Source of the DNA: Gemmatimonadales bacterium UBA2975
GTDB lineage: Bacteria > Gemmatimonadota > Gemmatimonadetes > Longimicrobiales > Gaopeijiaceae
DNA length: 14,841 nucleotides
Direction of reading: 5' to 3'
NCBI GenBank assembly: GCA_002348265.1
Contig: DEAT01000057.1
Span: forward strand, 1-14,841
Both the position numbers and the translations under genes were made by a program. Shown piece after piece: positions 14,444-14,841 of this stretch. Below the pieces are notes generated by a model. The model ran no database searches, was not told the DNA's origin, and saw nothing but the letters and a program-made list of their open reading frames with translations. Each line of letters begins with the position of its first letter. Position 1 is the first letter of the stretch.

Positions 14444-14841
14444 TCAAGGGCCAAACCACTCGCGCGGATCCCACCAGGACCATGGTTCAGTTACTTCGCT
14501 CCGGAGAACTGGAGTAAGCGGCTGCCAAGGACTTCCCAAAACCACAGTCACATCAACATATAGGTTTGGGTCAGGTTCACTGAGCACGCTATCAATTCCA
14601 AGAGTCTTCGAAATGGCATCAGCCGCTTCGTACCGTCCTACACGATCTATCACCACCGAAGAGCGCTCAGGATCAAAAGTTCGTGCATTTCCGAACTTCA
14701 CCACGTCAAACCCAGCGGTACGAAGCACATCCGTAGCAGTCCTTGCCATACCCGCCACACCTCCACCGTTCTGTACTTCAACTCGAACCCGATCCCCCGA
14801 CCACACCTCCACCTGGCCAATATTTCGATTCACATCCTCAC
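14444..14841 (-). CDS. LytR C-terminal (LytR_C) domain protein, N-terminus outside window
   Basis: The visible part, about 130 residues, matches the small alpha/beta LytR_C domain found at the end of some LytR-CpsA-Psr proteins and as a separate secreted or membrane-anchored domain. Typical elements are the RVEVQNGGGVAGMARTATDVLR segment (start of the domain) and FDVVKFGNA, followed by a VVIDRVG strand and the VDVTVVLG strand. The frame is open to the window edge. The GTG at 14831-14833 has no spaced Shine-Dalgarno, and no membrane helix or signal peptide is visible, so the real start is probably beyond 14841. The C-terminus is rich in Trp and Pro (EPWSWWDPREWFGP). lepB follows closely. Its function in this setting is unknown; a cell-envelope role is a guess from the domain. 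Confidence 0.75.
   Translation of the reverse strand, partial: EDVNRNIGQVEVWSGDRVRVEVQNGGGVAGMARTATDVLRTAGFDVVKFGNARTFDPERSSVVIDRVGRYEAADAISKTLGIDSVLSEPDPNLYVDVTVVLGSPWQPLTPVLRSEVTEPWSWWDPREWFGP

Overview
The window is a chromosomal, gene-dense stretch of a Gram-negative-type bacterium with moderate GC content. All but one of its eleven genes lie on the minus strand. Combined features fit a free-living Gemmatimonadota-like lineage: a split B12-dependent acyl-CoA mutase, a PhoH-PgpH-YbeY block, AspRS, a VanZ-like protein, and LepB next to a LytR_C protein. This assignment is inferred from gene content alone and is low to moderate in confidence. No mobile element, CRISPR array, tRNA, rRNA or prophage gene was seen, and gene order and base use look uniform.

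Layout, right to left in the direction of minus-strand transcription. At the right edge (13594-14841) a LytR_C-domain protein, cut by the window end, is followed by signal peptidase I. rlmN (12485-13579) is the only plus-strand gene and converges on lepB with 14 bp between the stop codons. Between rlmN and the vanZ-like gene (12356-12484) lies a divergent intergenic region with two overlapping promoter candidates. From there a very compact minus-strand operon runs vanZ-like, aspS, phoH, pgpH-like HD phosphodiesterase, ybeY, mgtE, ubiB-like kinase and meaB. Junctions are 1-4 bp overlaps or gaps of 4-6 bp, except for 92 bp before mgtE. After a 151-bp gap with a candidate terminator or attenuator come the large subunit of a coenzyme-B12 acyl-CoA mutase and, 183 bp further on, its small B12-binding subunit, cut by the left edge.

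How the genes work together: AspRS, PhoH/YbeY and RlmN all serve translation or ribosome maturation. The HD phosphodiesterase probably clears cyclic di-AMP, and MgtE handles Mg2+. MeaB, the mutase large subunit and the B12 subunit form a metabolic unit with a GTPase chaperone that loads and protects the cofactor.

The main point of interest is the mutase. It would be named methylmalonyl-CoA mutase by homology, but the two residues that distinguish methylmalonyl-CoA from isobutyryl-CoA mutases are Phe and Gln here, the isobutyryl type. The three neighbouring genes are then the separate counterparts of the three domains of the fused enzyme IcmF. Otherwise the window is mostly conserved housekeeping genes. 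I did not find a clearly new multi-gene system and do not claim one.
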